Of a stretch of DNA of 64,000 nt, positions 1 through 13,400 are shown one piece after another (within the stretch, counting starts at the first letter, position 1; every line of letters starts with the position of its first letter). The DNA is from Ascarosepion bandense. Lineage: Eukaryota > Mollusca > Cephalopoda > Sepiida > Sepiidae. Made by a program: the position numbers and the translations under genes. The stretch is taken from NCBI GenBank assembly GCA_037127315.1, contig JBBBDQ010000330.1, positions 3,035,501-3,099,500 on the forward strand. Direction: 5' to 3'. The notes under the pieces are model-generated. The model ran no database searches. It was not told the DNA's origin and saw nothing but the letters and a program-made list of their open reading frames with translations.

Positions 1-855
1 TAGGTCAAACACTTTTCCCCAGGGGACGTCGCAGAGGAAATCGCGAAAGGCATCCCAGTCAGCTTTTTGGTAGAGGTAGGAGGTTCTATGAGTAGGGGGA
101 TCCTGGGGGGAGTGAGATTGGAAAGAAATACTGAGGGAGACTACAGCGTGGTCGGAGTTGCCGAGAGGGCAAAGCTGCGAGACTTGACAGGCGTCGGGCG
201 CAGAGGTGAAACATATATCTAGCAGTGAGGAATGACCCGAGGGTGTGCTTGGGAAGCGAGTGGGGAAGTCCACCACTTGCGTAAGGGATTGGGAAATAGC
301 AAAGTTCACGGCGTGAATGCCCGCCGAATCAGTAACAGCGTTTTCAAGCCACTCAGAGTGATGGGCATTGAGGTCTCCAAATACAAATATGTGGGCAAAT
401 GGGTGATAGGAAATAGCCTTATCTATGTCGTCGGCAATGCTATCTAGTAGGGAGCAGTCAGGAGAGGAGGGAGAACGGTAAAGGAAGAATAGGTAGCTAA
501 CCGAACTGAGGAGAGACAAGCGGAGACATATGTATTGGTGGTCAGTAGATTCGAGTGAAGTCACCCTAGTTATGGGGAGGTGTTCGCTGACATAAACACC
601 CAGCCCATGCATGTGGACAGTAGAATCCTTCCTTAAAAGGGGAAGATAACCAGGGATGAAGAGGTCAGAGGAGGGAATAGCTGAGTTGAGGTTAGTTTCG
701 CAGAGCGCGAGGATGTCTGGGGACTTTTCATGCAGGAACGCTTCTACACTAGCAAAGTTAGTACGAATGCCTCGGATATTAGTGAAGGAGAGGTTAATGG
801 GCTTAGGTGGTTTGGATTTAGCTGGTTTAGGGTCATTTCTGTTTTGTCTTGTCAT
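1..855 (-). CDS. LINE polyprotein N-terminus with apurinic-type endonuclease domain (CR1/Jockey group), partial at the left edge
   Basis: An uninterrupted minus-strand frame of 285 codons starts at the ATG at 855-853. A TAA lies in frame four codons upstream, and the frame is still open at position 1. The protein is the endonuclease of a non-LTR retrotransposon, which nicks the target DNA to prime reverse transcription. Visible motifs are FTNIRG (residues 24-29), CETN with the catalytic Glu at 53, YRSPS (126-130), GDLN with Asp161 and Asn163, LLDI (211-214) and the SDH active-site triad at 234-236. All expected catalytic residues are present. The first 20 residues are basic and proline-rich and may be a linker. 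The reverse transcriptase half would lie to the left of the window. No frameshift or stop is seen, so this copy is young or recently active compared with the broken relatives at 45.8, 53.1 and 55.7 kb. The exact clade (CR1, Jockey or a sister) is inferred from memory of family motifs. Confidence 0.9.
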   Translation of the reverse strand, partial: MTRQNRNDPKPAKSKPPKPINLSFTNIRGIRTNFASVEAFLHEKSPDILALCETNLNSAIPSSDLFIPGYLPLLRKDSTVHMHGLGVYVSEHLPITRVTSLESTDHQYICLRLSLLSSVSYLFFLYRSPSSPDCSLLDSIADDIDKAISYHPFAHIFVFGDLNAHHSEWLENAVTDSAGIHAVNFAISQSLTQVVDFPTRFPSTPSGHSSLLDICFTSAPDACQVSQLCPLGNSDHAVVSLSISFQSHSPQDPPTHRTSYLYQKADWDAFRDFLCDVPWGKVFDL

Positions 856-1329
856 GTTTTTTGTTTATAGAAAGGGACCTAGGGTAGAGGATACAGGCGG
901 TCATTACCCACGATCTGTGCTGGGAGGGAGACTGGCTAGGGCTGCAACAAGGTGTGGCCTCGGGGTTGCCCACCGAAAGCGCTTGCAGGGACACCTATCC
1001 ATGCGCGACATGGCACTACAAGAACCCCGATATTATACAACTGTTGATCAGAGCAGCCGCTCTTGACGCTACGCAAGAGTTAGGGCTCCTAACTACCAGT
1101 CGGAAGCAGCAACCAGGAAACTGCCAACCTGGTACCCTCACAGTGATGAGCCATTGCCACCAACCGGCCAGATCGCAGGAAACTCACGGAAGCACCAGTA
1201 CCAAGGTCTGAAGAGAGGAGTGAAAACCGGAAACCACATCCTAAACAGGAAACAAGGAACGAGCCTCTACTCCAGTTCAATAGACGTGGGAGGAGTATAG
1301 ACCGGGCGATAGTGTGACCTATCTACTCC

Positions 1330-1330
<1 letters not shown>
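856..1330 (-). promoter_or_regulatory. 5' UTR of the CR1/Jockey-group LINE, with one copy of a tandem monomer
   Basis: This is the leader upstream of the endonuclease ORF, read on the minus strand. Positions of about 1225-1330 on the reverse complement match the repeats at 49476-49895: both share the words GGAGTAGATAG, CTATCGCCCGG, CCCACGTCTATTGAAC and CCTGTTTAGGATGTGG in the same order. LINE 5' UTRs carry an internal promoter, so a repeated 5' block is a reasonable promoter candidate; that role is inferred. The small plus-strand open frames here are shadows. Confidence 0.7.

Positions 1331-1333
<3 letters not shown>

Positions 1334-1363
<30 letters not shown>
1334..1363. repeat. 30-base A run at the LINE 5' end / satellite junction
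   Basis: Thirty consecutive A residues on the plus strand. On the LINE's own strand this is a poly(T) immediately 5' of its leader, so it cannot be that LINE's poly(A) tail. Positions 1364-1382 repeat the word ACTTACAAA. Confidence 0.9.
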
Positions 1364-1365
<2 letters not shown>

Positions 1366-1382
1366 TACAAACTTACAAAAGT

Positions 1383-1416
1383 GGAGTTTAACTAAGTTTT
1401 AACTTAGTTAAACTCC
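1383..1416. repeat. Perfect 16-bp inverted repeat with 2-base centre
   Basis: GGAGTTTAACTAAGTT at 1383-1398 is the exact reverse complement of 1401-1416, with only TT between the arms. It sits exactly where the satellite array begins. The outer AACTCC word also occurs in the satellite unit, so the hairpin may be built partly from satellite sequence. Confidence 0.95.
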
Positions 1417-4400
1417 AAATGAACTCCAAAAAAAGGGGGGGGACAAAAACACAGATATATATAAAAACAAAAAACAAACAAAACAAACAAACGGAAAATA
1501 CCTCTCAGTTTAATACAGGAAATTTGAATTGAAGATTCATTCTTCAATTCTTGCTTTTCCCAAGAGTTAACGGCGAGTCGGCCTGCTAGGTAAATTCTAT
1601 TCAAAGAACAGCACGTGGCATGGAGCTGTAATGCCGCTGATAACTCGGCCAAAGTAGCTTCGCATAGCAGAATAAATATAAATTTCAAAATTTTTTTTTT
1701 TCCTCCCAAATGAAGCATGAACTCCGAAAAAGGGGGGGGACAAAAAAAAACACAGATATATATAAAAACAAAAAAATAAAAACAAAACAAAAACAAACAA
1801 AACAAACAAACGGAAAATACCTCTCAGTTTAACACAGGAAATTTGAATTGAAGATTCATTCTTCAATTCTTGCTTTTCCCAAGAGTTAACGGCGAGTCGG
1901 CCTGCTAGGTAAATTCCCATTCAAAGAACAGCACGTGGCATGGAGCTGTAATGGCTGCTGATAACTCGGCCAAAGTAGCTTCGCATAGCAGAATAAATAT
2001 AAATTTCAAAATTTTTTTTTTTTTCCTCCCAAATGAAGCATGAACTCCGAAAAAGGGGGGGACAAAAAACACAGATATATATAAACAAAAAATAAAAAAC
2101 AAAACAAAACAAACAAAAACAAACAAACGGAAAGCTACTGGCCTCTCAGTTTAACACAGGAAATTTGAATTGAAGATTCATTCTTCAATTCTTGCTTTTC
2201 CCAAGAGTTAACGGCGAGTCGGGCTCGCTAGGTAAATTCCCATTCAAAGAACAGCACGTGGCATGGAGTTGCAATTTTCGCTGATAACTCGGCCAAAGTA
2301 GCTTCGCATAGCAGAATAAATATAAATTTCAAAATTTTTTTTTTTTTCCTCCCAAATGAAGCATGAACTCCGAAAAAGGGGGGGACAAAAACACACAGAT
2401 ATATATAAAAACAAAAAATAAAAAAACAAACAAAACAAACAAAACAAACAAACGGAAAATACCTCTCAGTTTAACACAGGAAATTTGAATTGAAGATCTA
2501 TTCTTCAATTCTTGCTTTTCCCAAGAGTTAACGGCGAGTCGGCCTGCTAGGTAAATTCCCATTCAAAGAACAGCACGTGGCATGGAGCTGTAATGGCTGC
2601 TGAGGCTGGCCAAAGTAGCTTCGCATAGCAGAATAAATATAAATTTCAAAATTTTTTTTTTTTCCTCCCAAATGAAGCCATGAACTCCCGAAAAAGGGGG
2701 GGACAAAAACACAGATATATATAAAAACAAAAAATAAAAAACAAAAACAAACAAACAAACGGAAAATACCTCTCAGTTTAACACAGGAAATTTGAATTGA
2801 AGATTCATTCTTCAATTCTTGCTTTTCCCAAGAGTTAACGGCGAGTCGGCCTGCTAGGTAAATTCCCATTCAAAGAACAGCACGTGGCATGGAGCTGTAA
2901 TGCATGCTGATAACTCGGCCGCGAAGCTTGCATAGCAGAATAAATATAAAAATTTTTTTTTTCCTCCCAAATGAAGCATGAACTCCGAAAAAAGGGGGAC
3001 AAAAACACAGATATATATAAAAACAAAAAAATAAAAAAAACAAAACAAAACAAAACAAAACAAACAAACGGAAAATACCTCTCAGTTTAACACAGAAATT
3101 TGAATTGAAGATTCATTCTTCAATTCTCATGTTTCTTCAAGAGTTAACGGCGAGTCGGCCTGCTAGGTAAATTCCCATTCAAAGAACAGCACGTGGCATG
3201 GAGCTGTAATGGCTGCTGATAACTCGGCCAAAGTAGCTTCGCATAGCAGAATAAATATAAATTTCAAAATTTTTTTTTTTTCCTCCCAAATGAAGCATGA
3301 ACTCCGAAAAAGGGGGGGGGACAAAAACACAGATATATATAAAAACAAAAAATAAAAAAAAACAAAACAAAACAAACAAACGGAAAATACTCAGTTTAAC
3401 ACAGGAAATTTGAATTGAAGATTCATTCTTCAATTCTTGCTTTTCCCAAGAGTTAACGGCGAGTCGGCCTGCTAGGTAAATTCCCATTCAAAGAACAGCA
3501 CGTGGCATGCTGTAATGGCCGCTGATAACTCGGCCAAAGTAGCTTCGCATAGCAGAATAAATATAAATTTCAAAATTTTTTTTTTTTTTCCTCCCAAATG
3601 AAGCATGAACTCCGAAAAAGGGGGGGGGGGGACAAAAACACAGATATATATAAAAACAAAAAAATAAAAAAAACAAAACAAAACAAACAAACGGAAAATA
3701 CCTCTGAACATTAGAAATTTGAATTGAAGATTCATTCTTCAATTCTTGCTTTTCCCAAGAGTTAACGGCGAGTCGGCCTGCTAGTAAATTTCATTCAAAG
3801 AACAGCATCAATGTGCAGCTGTAATGGCTGCTGATAACTCGGCCAAAGTAGCTTCGCATAGCAGAATAAATATAAATTTCAAAATTTTTTTTTTTTCCTC
3901 CCAAATGAAGCATGAACTCCGAAAAAGGGGGGGACAAAAACACAGATATATATAAAAAAACAAACAAAACAAACAAACAAACAAACGGAAAATACCTCTC
4001 AGTTTAACACAGGAAATTTGAATTGAAGATTCATTCTTCAATTCTTGCTTTTCCCAAGAGTTAACGGCGAGTCGGCCTGCTAGGTAAATTCCCATTCAAA
4101 GAACAGCACGTGGCATGGAGCTGTAATGGCTGCTGATAACTCGGCCAAAGTAGCTTCGCATAGCAGAATAAATATAAATTTCAAAATTTTTTTTTTCCTC
4201 CCAAATGAAGCATGAACTCCGAAAAAAGGGGGGGGGGACAAAAACACAGATATATATAAAAACAAAAAAATAAAAAACAAACAAAACAAACAAACGGAAA
4301 ATACCTCTCAGTTTAACACAGGAAATTTGAATTGAAGATTCATTCTTCAATTCTTGCTTTTCCCAAGAGTTAACGGCGAGTCGGCCGCTAGGTAAATTCC

Positions 4401-7400
4401 CATTCAAAGAACAGCACGTGGCATGGAGCTGTAATGGCTGCTGATAACTCGGCCAAAGTAGCTTCGCATAGCAGAATAAATATAAATTTCAAAATTTTTT
4501 TTTTTTCCTCCCAAATGAAGCATGAACTCCGAAAAAGTAAAAACACAGATATATATAAAAAAACAAAAAAAAAATAAAAAACAAACAAAACAAACAAACG
4601 GAAAATACCTCTCAGTTTAACACAGGAAATTTGAATTGAAGATTCATTCTTCAATTCTGCTTTTCCCAAGAGTTAACGGCGAGTCGGCCTGCTAGGTAAA
4701 TTTCATTCAAAGAACAGCACGTGGCATGGAGCTGTAATGGCTGCTGATAACTCGGCCAAAGTAGCTTCGCATAGCAGAATAAATATAAATTTCAAAATTT
4801 TTTTTTTCCTCCCAAATGAAGCATGAACTCCGAAAAAGGGGGACAAAAACACAGATATATATAAAAACAAACAAAACAAACAAAACAAACAAACGGAAAA
4901 TACCTCTCAGTTTAACACAGGAAATTTGAATTGAAGATTCATTCTTCAATTCTTGCTTTTCCCAAGAGTTCAACGGCGAGTCGGCCTGCTAGGTAAATTC
5001 CCATTCAAAGAACAGCACGTGGCATGGAGCTGTAATGGCTGCTGATAACTCGGCCAAAGTAGCTTCGCATAGCAGAATAAATATAAATTTCAAAATTTTT
5101 TTTTTTTCCTCCCAAATGAAGCATGAACTCCGAAAAAAGGGGGGGGGGACAAACACAGATATATATAAAAACAAAAACAAACAAAACAAACAAACGGAAA
5201 ATACCTCTCAGTTTAACAATAGAAATTTGAATTGAAGATTCATTCTTCAATTCTTGCTTTTCCCCAAGAGTTAACGGCGAGTCGGCCTGCTAGGTAAATT
5301 CCCATTCAAAGAACAGCACGTGGCATGGAGCTGTAATGGCTGCTGATAACTCGGCCAAAGTAGCTTCGCATAGTGAAGGCACATATAAATTTCAAAATTT
5401 TTTTTTTTTCCTCCCAAATGAAGCATGAACTCCGAAAAAGGGGGGGACAAAAACACAGATATATATAAAAACAAAAAATAAAAAAACAAACAAAACAAAC
5501 AAACGGAAAATACCTCTCAGTTTAACACAGAAATTTGAATTGAAGATTCATTCTTCAATTTGTTTTCCCAAGAGTTAACGGCGAGTCGTCTACGGGTAGC
5601 AATTCCCATTCAAAGAACAGCACGTGGCATGTTTCGTAATGGCTGATAACTCGGCCAAAGTAGCTTCGCATAGCAGAATAAATATAAATTTCAAAATTTT
5701 TTTTTTTTCCTCCCAAATGAAGCATGAACTCCGAAAAAGGGGGGGGACAAAATCACAGATATATATATAAAAACAAAAAAATAAAAAAACAAACAAAACA
5801 AACAAAACAAACAAACGGAAAATACCTCTCAGTTTAACTACAGGAAATTTGAATTGAAGATTCATTCTTCAATTCTTGCTTTTCCCAGAGTTAACGGCGA
5901 GTCGGCCTGCTAGGTAAATTCCCATTCAAAGAACAGCACGTGGCATGGAGCTGTAATGGCTGCTGATAACTCGGCCAAAGTAGCTTCGCATAGCCAGAAT
6001 AAATATAAATTCAAAATTTTTTTTTTTTTTTCCTCCCAAATGAAGCATGAACTCCGAAAAAGAGGGGGATAAAAACACAGATATATATAAAAACAAAAAA
6101 ATAAAAAAAACAAACAAAACAAACAAAACAAACAAACGGAAAATACCTCTCAGTTTAACACAGGAAATTTGAATTGAAGATTCATTCTTCAATTCTTGCT
6201 TTTCCCAAGAGTTAACGGCGAGTCGGCCTGCTAGGTAAATTCCCATTCAAAGAACAGCACGTGGCATGGAGCTGTAATGGCTGCTGATAACTCGGCCAAA
6301 GTAGCTTCGCATAGCAGAATAAATATAAATTTCAAAATTTTTTTTTTTTCCTCCCAAATGAAGCATGAACTCCGAAAAAGAGGGGGACAAAAACACAGAT
6401 ATATATAAAAACAAAAAAATAAAAAAAACAAACAAAACAAACAAACGGAAAATACCTCTCAGTTTAACTTCGAGGAAATTTGAATTGAAGATTCCAATTT
6501 CTTCAGTCTTGCTTTTCCAAGAGTTAACGGCGAGTCGGCCTGCTAGGTAAATTCCCATTCAAAGAACAGCACGTGGCATGGAGCTGTAATGGCTGCTGAT
6601 AACTCGGCCAAAGTAGCTTCGCATAGCAGAATAAATATAAATTTCAAAATTTTTTCTCAATGAAGCATGAACTCCGAAAAAGGGGGGGGGACAAAAACAC
6701 AGATATATATAAAAACAAAAAAAATAAACAAAACAAACAAACGGAAAATACCTCAGTTTAACACGGGAAATTTGAATTGAAGATTTCATTCTTCAATTCT
6801 TGCTCCCAAGAGTTAACGGCGAGTCGACCTGCTAGGTAAATTCCCATTCAAAGAACAGCACGTGGCATGGAGCTGTAATGGCTGCTGATAACTCGGCCAA
6901 AGTAGCTTCATAGCAGAATAAATATAAATTTCAAAATTTTTTTTTTTTCCTCCCAAATGAAGCATGAACTCCGAAAAAGGGGGGGGGACAAAAACACAGA
7001 TATATATAAAAACAAAAAAATAAAAAAAACAAACAAAACAAACAAACGGAAAATACCTCTCAGTTTAACACAGGAAATTTGAATTGAAGATTCATTTCTT
7101 CAATTCTTGCTTTTCCAAGAGTTAACGGCGAGTCGACACTGCTAAGGTAAATTCCCATTCAAAGAACAGCACGTGGCATGGAGCTGTAATGGCTGCTGAT
7201 AACTCGGCCAAAGTAGCTTCGCACTTAAAGAATAAATATAAATTTCAAAGAATTTTTTTTTCCTCCCAGTCGGCATGAACTCCGAAAAAGGGGGGGGGAC
7301 AAAAACACAGATATATATAAAAACAAAAAATAAAAAAAACAAACAAAACAAACAAAACAAACAAACGGAAAATACCTCTCCAGTTGCTGCAGGAAATTTG

Positions 7401-10400
7401 AATTGAAGATTCATTCTTCAATTCTTGCTTTTCCCAGAGTTAACGGCGAGTCGGCCTGCTAGAGTGAATTCCCATTCAAAGAACAGCACGTGGCATGGAG
7501 CTGTAATGGCTGCTGATAACTCGGCCAAAGTAGCTTCGCATAGCAGAATAAATATAGAATTTCAAAATTTTTTTTTTCCTCCCAAATGAAGCATGAACTC
7601 CGAAAAAGGGGGGGGACAAAAACACAGATATATATAAAAACAAAAAAATAAAAAAAACAAACAAAACAAACAAACGGAAAATACCTCTCAGTTTAACACA
7701 GAGGGAAATTTGAATTGAAGATTCATTCTTCAATTCTTGCTTTTCCCAAGAGTTAACGGCGAGTCGGCCTGCTAGGTAAATTCCCATTCAAAGAACAGCA
7801 CGTGGCATGGAGCTGCCCAATGGCTGCTGATAACTCGGCCAAAGTAGCTTCGCATAGCAGAATAAATATAAATTTCAAAATTTTTTTTTTCCTCCCCAAA
7901 TGAAGCATGAACTCCGAAGAAAGAAAAGGGACAAAACACAGATATATATAAAAACAAAAAAAATAAAACAAAACAAACAAACGGAAAATACCTCAGTTTA
8001 ACACAGGAAATTTGAATTGAAGATTCATTCTTCAATTCTTGCTTTTCCCAGAGTTAACGGCGAGTCGGCCTGCTAGGTAAATTCCCATTCAAAGAATAGC
8101 ACGTGGCATGGAGCTGTAATGGCTGCTGATAACTCCAAGCCAAAGTAGCTTCGCATAGCAGGAATAAATATAAATTTCAAAATTTTTTTTTTCCTCCCAA
8201 ATGAAGCATGAACTCCGAAAAAAGGGGGACAAAAGCACAGATATATATAAAAACAAAAAAATAAAAAAAAAAACAAACAAAACAAACAAACGGAAAATAC
8301 CTCTCAGTTTAACACAGGAAATTTGAATTGAAGATTCATTCTTCAATTCTTGCTTTTCCCAAGAGTTAACGGCGAGTCAGCCTGCTAAGGTAAATTCCCA
8401 TTCAAAGAACTAGCTTCTTGCCGTGGCATGGAGCTGTAATGGCTGCTGATAACTCGGCAAAAGTAGCTTCGCATAGCAGAATAAATATAAATTTCAAAAT
8501 TTTTTTTTCCTCCCAAATGAAGCATGAACTCCGAAAAAGGGGGGGGGACAAAAACACAGATATATATAAAAACAAAAAAATAAAAAAAACAAACAAAACA
8601 AACAAAACAAACAAACGGAAAATACCTCTCAGTTTAACACAGGAAATTTGAATTGAAGATTCATTTCTTCAATTCTTGCTTTTCCCAAGAGTTAACGGCA
8701 GAGTCGGCCTGCTAGGTAAATTCCCATTCAAAGAACAGCACGTGGCATGGAGCTGTAATGGCTGCTGATAACTCGGCCAAAGTAGCTTCGCATAGCAGAA
8801 TAAATATAAATTTCAAAATTTTTTTTTTTTCCTCCCAAATGAAGCATGAACTCCGAAAAAGGGGGGGGACAAAAACACAGATATATATAAAAACAAAAAA
8901 ATAAAAAAAACAAACAAAACAAACAAACGGAAAATACCTCTCAGTTTAACACAGGAAATTTGAATTGAAGATTCATTCTTCAATTCTTGCTTTCCCCAAG
9001 AGTTAACGGCTTGAGTCGGCCTGCTAGGTAAATTCCCATTCAAAGAACAGCACGTGGCATGGAGCTGTAATGGCTGCTGATAACTCGGCCAAAGTAGCTT
9101 CGCATAGCAGAATAAATATAGAATTTCAAAATTTTTTTTTTCCTCCCAAATGAAGCATGAACTCCGAAAAAGAGGGGGGGGACAAAAACACAGATATATA
9201 TAAAAACAAAAAATAAAAAAACAAACAAAACAAACAAACGGAAAATACCTCTCAGTTTAACACAGGAAATTTGAATTGAAGATTCATTCTTCAATTCTTG
9301 CTTTTCCAAAGAGTTAACGAGCGAGTCGACCTGCTAGGTAAATTCCATTCAAAGAACAGCACGTGGCATGGAGCTGTAATGGCTGCATGATAACTCGGCC
9401 AAAAATGGCTTCGCATAGCAGAATAAATATAAATTTCAAAATTTTTTTTTTTTCCTCCCAAATGAAGCATGAACTCCGAAAAAGGGGGGGGACAAAAACA
9501 CAGATATATATAAAAACAAAAAAATAAAAAAAACAAACAAAACAAACAAACGGAAAATACCTCTCAGTTTAACACAGGAAATTTGAGAATTTGAAGATTC
9601 ATTCTTCAATTCTTGCTTTCCCAAGAGTTAACGGCGAGTCGGCCTGCTAGGTAAATTCCCACTTCAAAGAACAGCACGTGGCATGGGCTACCGTGGCTGC
9701 TGATAACTCGGCCAAAGTAGCTTCACGCAGCAGAATAAATATAAATTTCAAAATTTTTTTTTTTCCTCCCAAATGAAGCATGAACTCCGAAAAAGGGGGG
9801 GGGACAAAAACACAGATATATATAAAAACAAAAAATAAAAAAAACAAACAAAACAAACAAAACAAACAAACGGAAAATACCTCTCAGTTTAACACAGGAA
9901 ATTTAGGTGAAGATTCATTCTTCAATTCTTGCTTTTCCCAAGAGTTAACGGCGAGTCGGCCTACTAGACAAATTCCCATTCAAAGAACAGCACGTGGCAT
10001 GGAGCTGTAATGGCTGATAACTCATTAAAATGTTGCCGCATGATAAATATAATTTTCAAAATTTTTTTTTTTCCTCCCAAATGAAGCATGAACTCCGAAA
10101 AAGGGGGGACAAAAACACAGATATATATAAAAACAAAAAAATAAAAAAAACAAACAAAACAAACAAAACAAACAAACGGAAAATACCTCTCAGTTTAACA
10201 CAGGAAATTTGAATTGAAGATTCATTCTTCATTCAACAGCACTCCAAGAGTTAACGGCGAGTCGGCCTGCTAGGTAAATTCCCATTCAAAAAGAACAGCA
10301 CGTGGCATGGAGCTGTAATGGCTGCTGATAACTCGGCCAAAGTAGCTGCATAGCAGAATAAATATAAAATTTCAAAATTTTTTTTTTCCTCCCAAATGAA

Positions 10401-13400
10401 GCATGAACTCAGAAAAGGGGGGGGGGACAAAAACACAGATATATATAAAAACAAAAAAATAAAAAAAACAAACAAAACAAACAAAACAAACAAACGGAAA
10501 ATACCTCTCAGTTTAACACAGGAAATTTGTGGATTGAGTCATTCTTCGTCCTTGCTTTCCCAAGAGTTAACGGCGGAGGTCGGCCTGCTAGGTAAATTCC
10601 CATTCAAAGAACAGCACGTGGCATGGAGCTGTAATGGCTGCTGATAACTCGGCCAAAGTAGCTTCGCATAGCAGAATAAATATAAATTTCAAAATTTTTT
10701 TTTTTCCTCCCAAATGAAGCATGAACTCCGAAAAAGAGGGGGGGGGGGGGACAAAAACACAGATATATATAAAAACAAAAAAATAAAAAAAACAAACAAA
10801 ACAAACAAACGGAAAATACCTCAGTTTAACACAGGAAATTTGAATTGAAGATTCATTCTTCAATTCTTGCTTTTCCAAGAGTTAACGGCAAGTCGGCCTG
10901 CTAGGTAAATTCCCATTCAAAGAACAGCACGTGGCATGGAGCTGTAATGGCTGCAATCAACTCGGCCAAAACTTCGCATAGCAGAATAAATATAAATTTC
11001 AAAATTTTTCCTCCCAAATGAAGCATGAACTCCGAAAAAGGGGGGGGGACAAAAACACAGATATATATAAAAACAAACAAAACAAACAAAACAAACAAAC
11101 GGAAAATACCTCTCAGTTTAACACAGGAAATTTGAATTGAAGATTCATTCTTCAATTCTTGCTTTTCCCCCAAGTTAACGGCGAGTCGGCCTGTGATATT
11201 CCCATTCGAACAGCACGTGGCATGGAGCTGTAATGGCTGCTGATAACTCTTCAAAGTAGCTTCGCATAGCAGAATAAATATAAATTCAAAATTTTTTTTT
11301 TTTTCCTCCCAAATGAAGCATGAACTCCGAAAAAGGGGGGGGGGGACAAAAACACAAGATATATATAAAAACAAAAAAATAAAAAAAACTAACAAAACAA
11401 ACAAACGGAAAATACCTCTCAGTTTAACACAGGAAATTTGAATTGAAGATTCATTCTTCAATTCTTGCTTTCAGAGTTAACGGCGAGTCGGCCTGCTGGT
11501 AAATTCCCATTCAGAACACGTGGCATGGAGCTGTAATGGCTGTGATAACTCCACATTAGTAACTTCGCATAGCAGAATAAATATAAATTTCAAAATTTTT
11601 TTTTTTTTCCTCCCAAATGAAGCATGAACTTCCGAAAAAGGGGGACAAAAACACAGATATATATAAAAACAAAAAAATAAAAAAAACAAACAAAAACAAA
11701 CAAAACAAACAAACGGAAAATACCTCTCAGTTTAACACAGGAAATTTGAATTGAAGGTCATTCTTCAATTCTTGCTTTCCCAAGTTAACGGCAGAGTCGG
11801 CCTGCTAGGTAAATTCCCATTCAAAGAACAGCACGTGGCATGGAGCTGTAATGGCTGCTGATAACTCTGACAAAAAAGTAGCTTCGCATAGCAGAATAAA
11901 TATAAATTTCAAAATTTTCCTCCCAAATGAAGCATGAACTCCGAAAAAGGGGGGGGGACAAAAGCACAGATATATATAAAAACAAAAAAATAAAAAAACA
12001 AACAAAACAAACAAAACAAACAAACGGAAAATACCTCTCAGTTTAACACAGGAAATTTGAATTGAAGATTCGACCTTCTTCAATTCTTGCTTTTCCCAAG
12101 AGTTAACGGCGAGTCGGCCTGCTAGGTAAATTCCCATTCAAAGAACAGCACATTAAGCATGGAGCTGTAATGGCTGCTGATAACTCGGCCAAGTAGCTTC
12201 GCATAGCAGAATAAATATAAATTTCAAATTTTTTTTTTTTTTTTTCCTCCCAAATGAAGCATGAACTCCGAAAAAAGGGGGGGGGACAAAAACACAGATA
12301 TATATAAAAACAAAAAAATAAAAAAAACAAACAAAACAAACAAAACAAACAAACGGAAAATACCTCTCAGTTTAACACAGGAAATTTGAATTGAAGATTC
12401 ATTCTTCAATTCTTGCTTTCCCAAGAGTTAACGGCGAGTCGGCCTGCTAGGTAAATTCCCATTCAAAGAACAACACGTGGCATGGAGCTGTAATGGCTGC
12501 TGGTAACTCGGCCAAAGTAGCTTCGCATAGCAGAATAAATATAAATTTCAAAATTTTTTTTTTTCCTCCCAAATGAAGCATGAACTCCGAAAAAGGGGGG
12601 GACAAAAACACAGATATATATAAAAACAAAAAAAAATAAAAAAAACAAACAAAACAAACAAAACAAACAAACGGAAAATACCTCACAGTTTAACACAGGA
12701 AATTTGAATTGAAGATTCATTCTTCAATTCTTGCTTTTCCCAAGAGTTAACGGCGAGTCGGCCTGCTAGGTAAATTCCCATTCAAAGAACAGCACGTGGC
12801 ATGGAGCTGTAATGGCTGCTGATAACTCGGCCAAAGTAGCTTCGCATAGCAGAATATAAATATAAATTTCAAAATTTTTTTTTCCTCCCAAATGAAGCAT
12901 GAACTCCGAAAAAGGGGGACAAAAACACAGATATATATAAAAACAAAAATAAAAAAGCAAACAAAACAAACAAAACAAACAAACGGAAAATACCTCTCAG
13001 TTTAACACAGGAAATTTGAATTGAAGATTCATTCTTCAATTCTTGCTTTTCCAAGAGTTAACAGCGAGTCGGCCTGCTGAGTAAATTCCCATTCAAAGAA
13101 CAGCACGTGGCATGGAGCTGTAATGGCTGCTGATAACTCGGCCAAAGTAGCTTCGCATAGCAGAATAAATATAAATTTCAAAATTTTTTTTTTCCTCCCA
13201 AATGAAGCATGAACTCCGAAAAAGGGGGGGACAAAAACACAGATATATATAAAAACAAAAAAATAAAAAAACAAACAAAACAAACAAACAAACAAACGGA
13301 AAATATCAGTTTAACACGAAATTTGAATTGAAGATTCATTCTTCAATTCTTGCTTTCCCAAGAGTTAACGGCGAGTCGGCCTGCTAGGTAAATTCCCATT

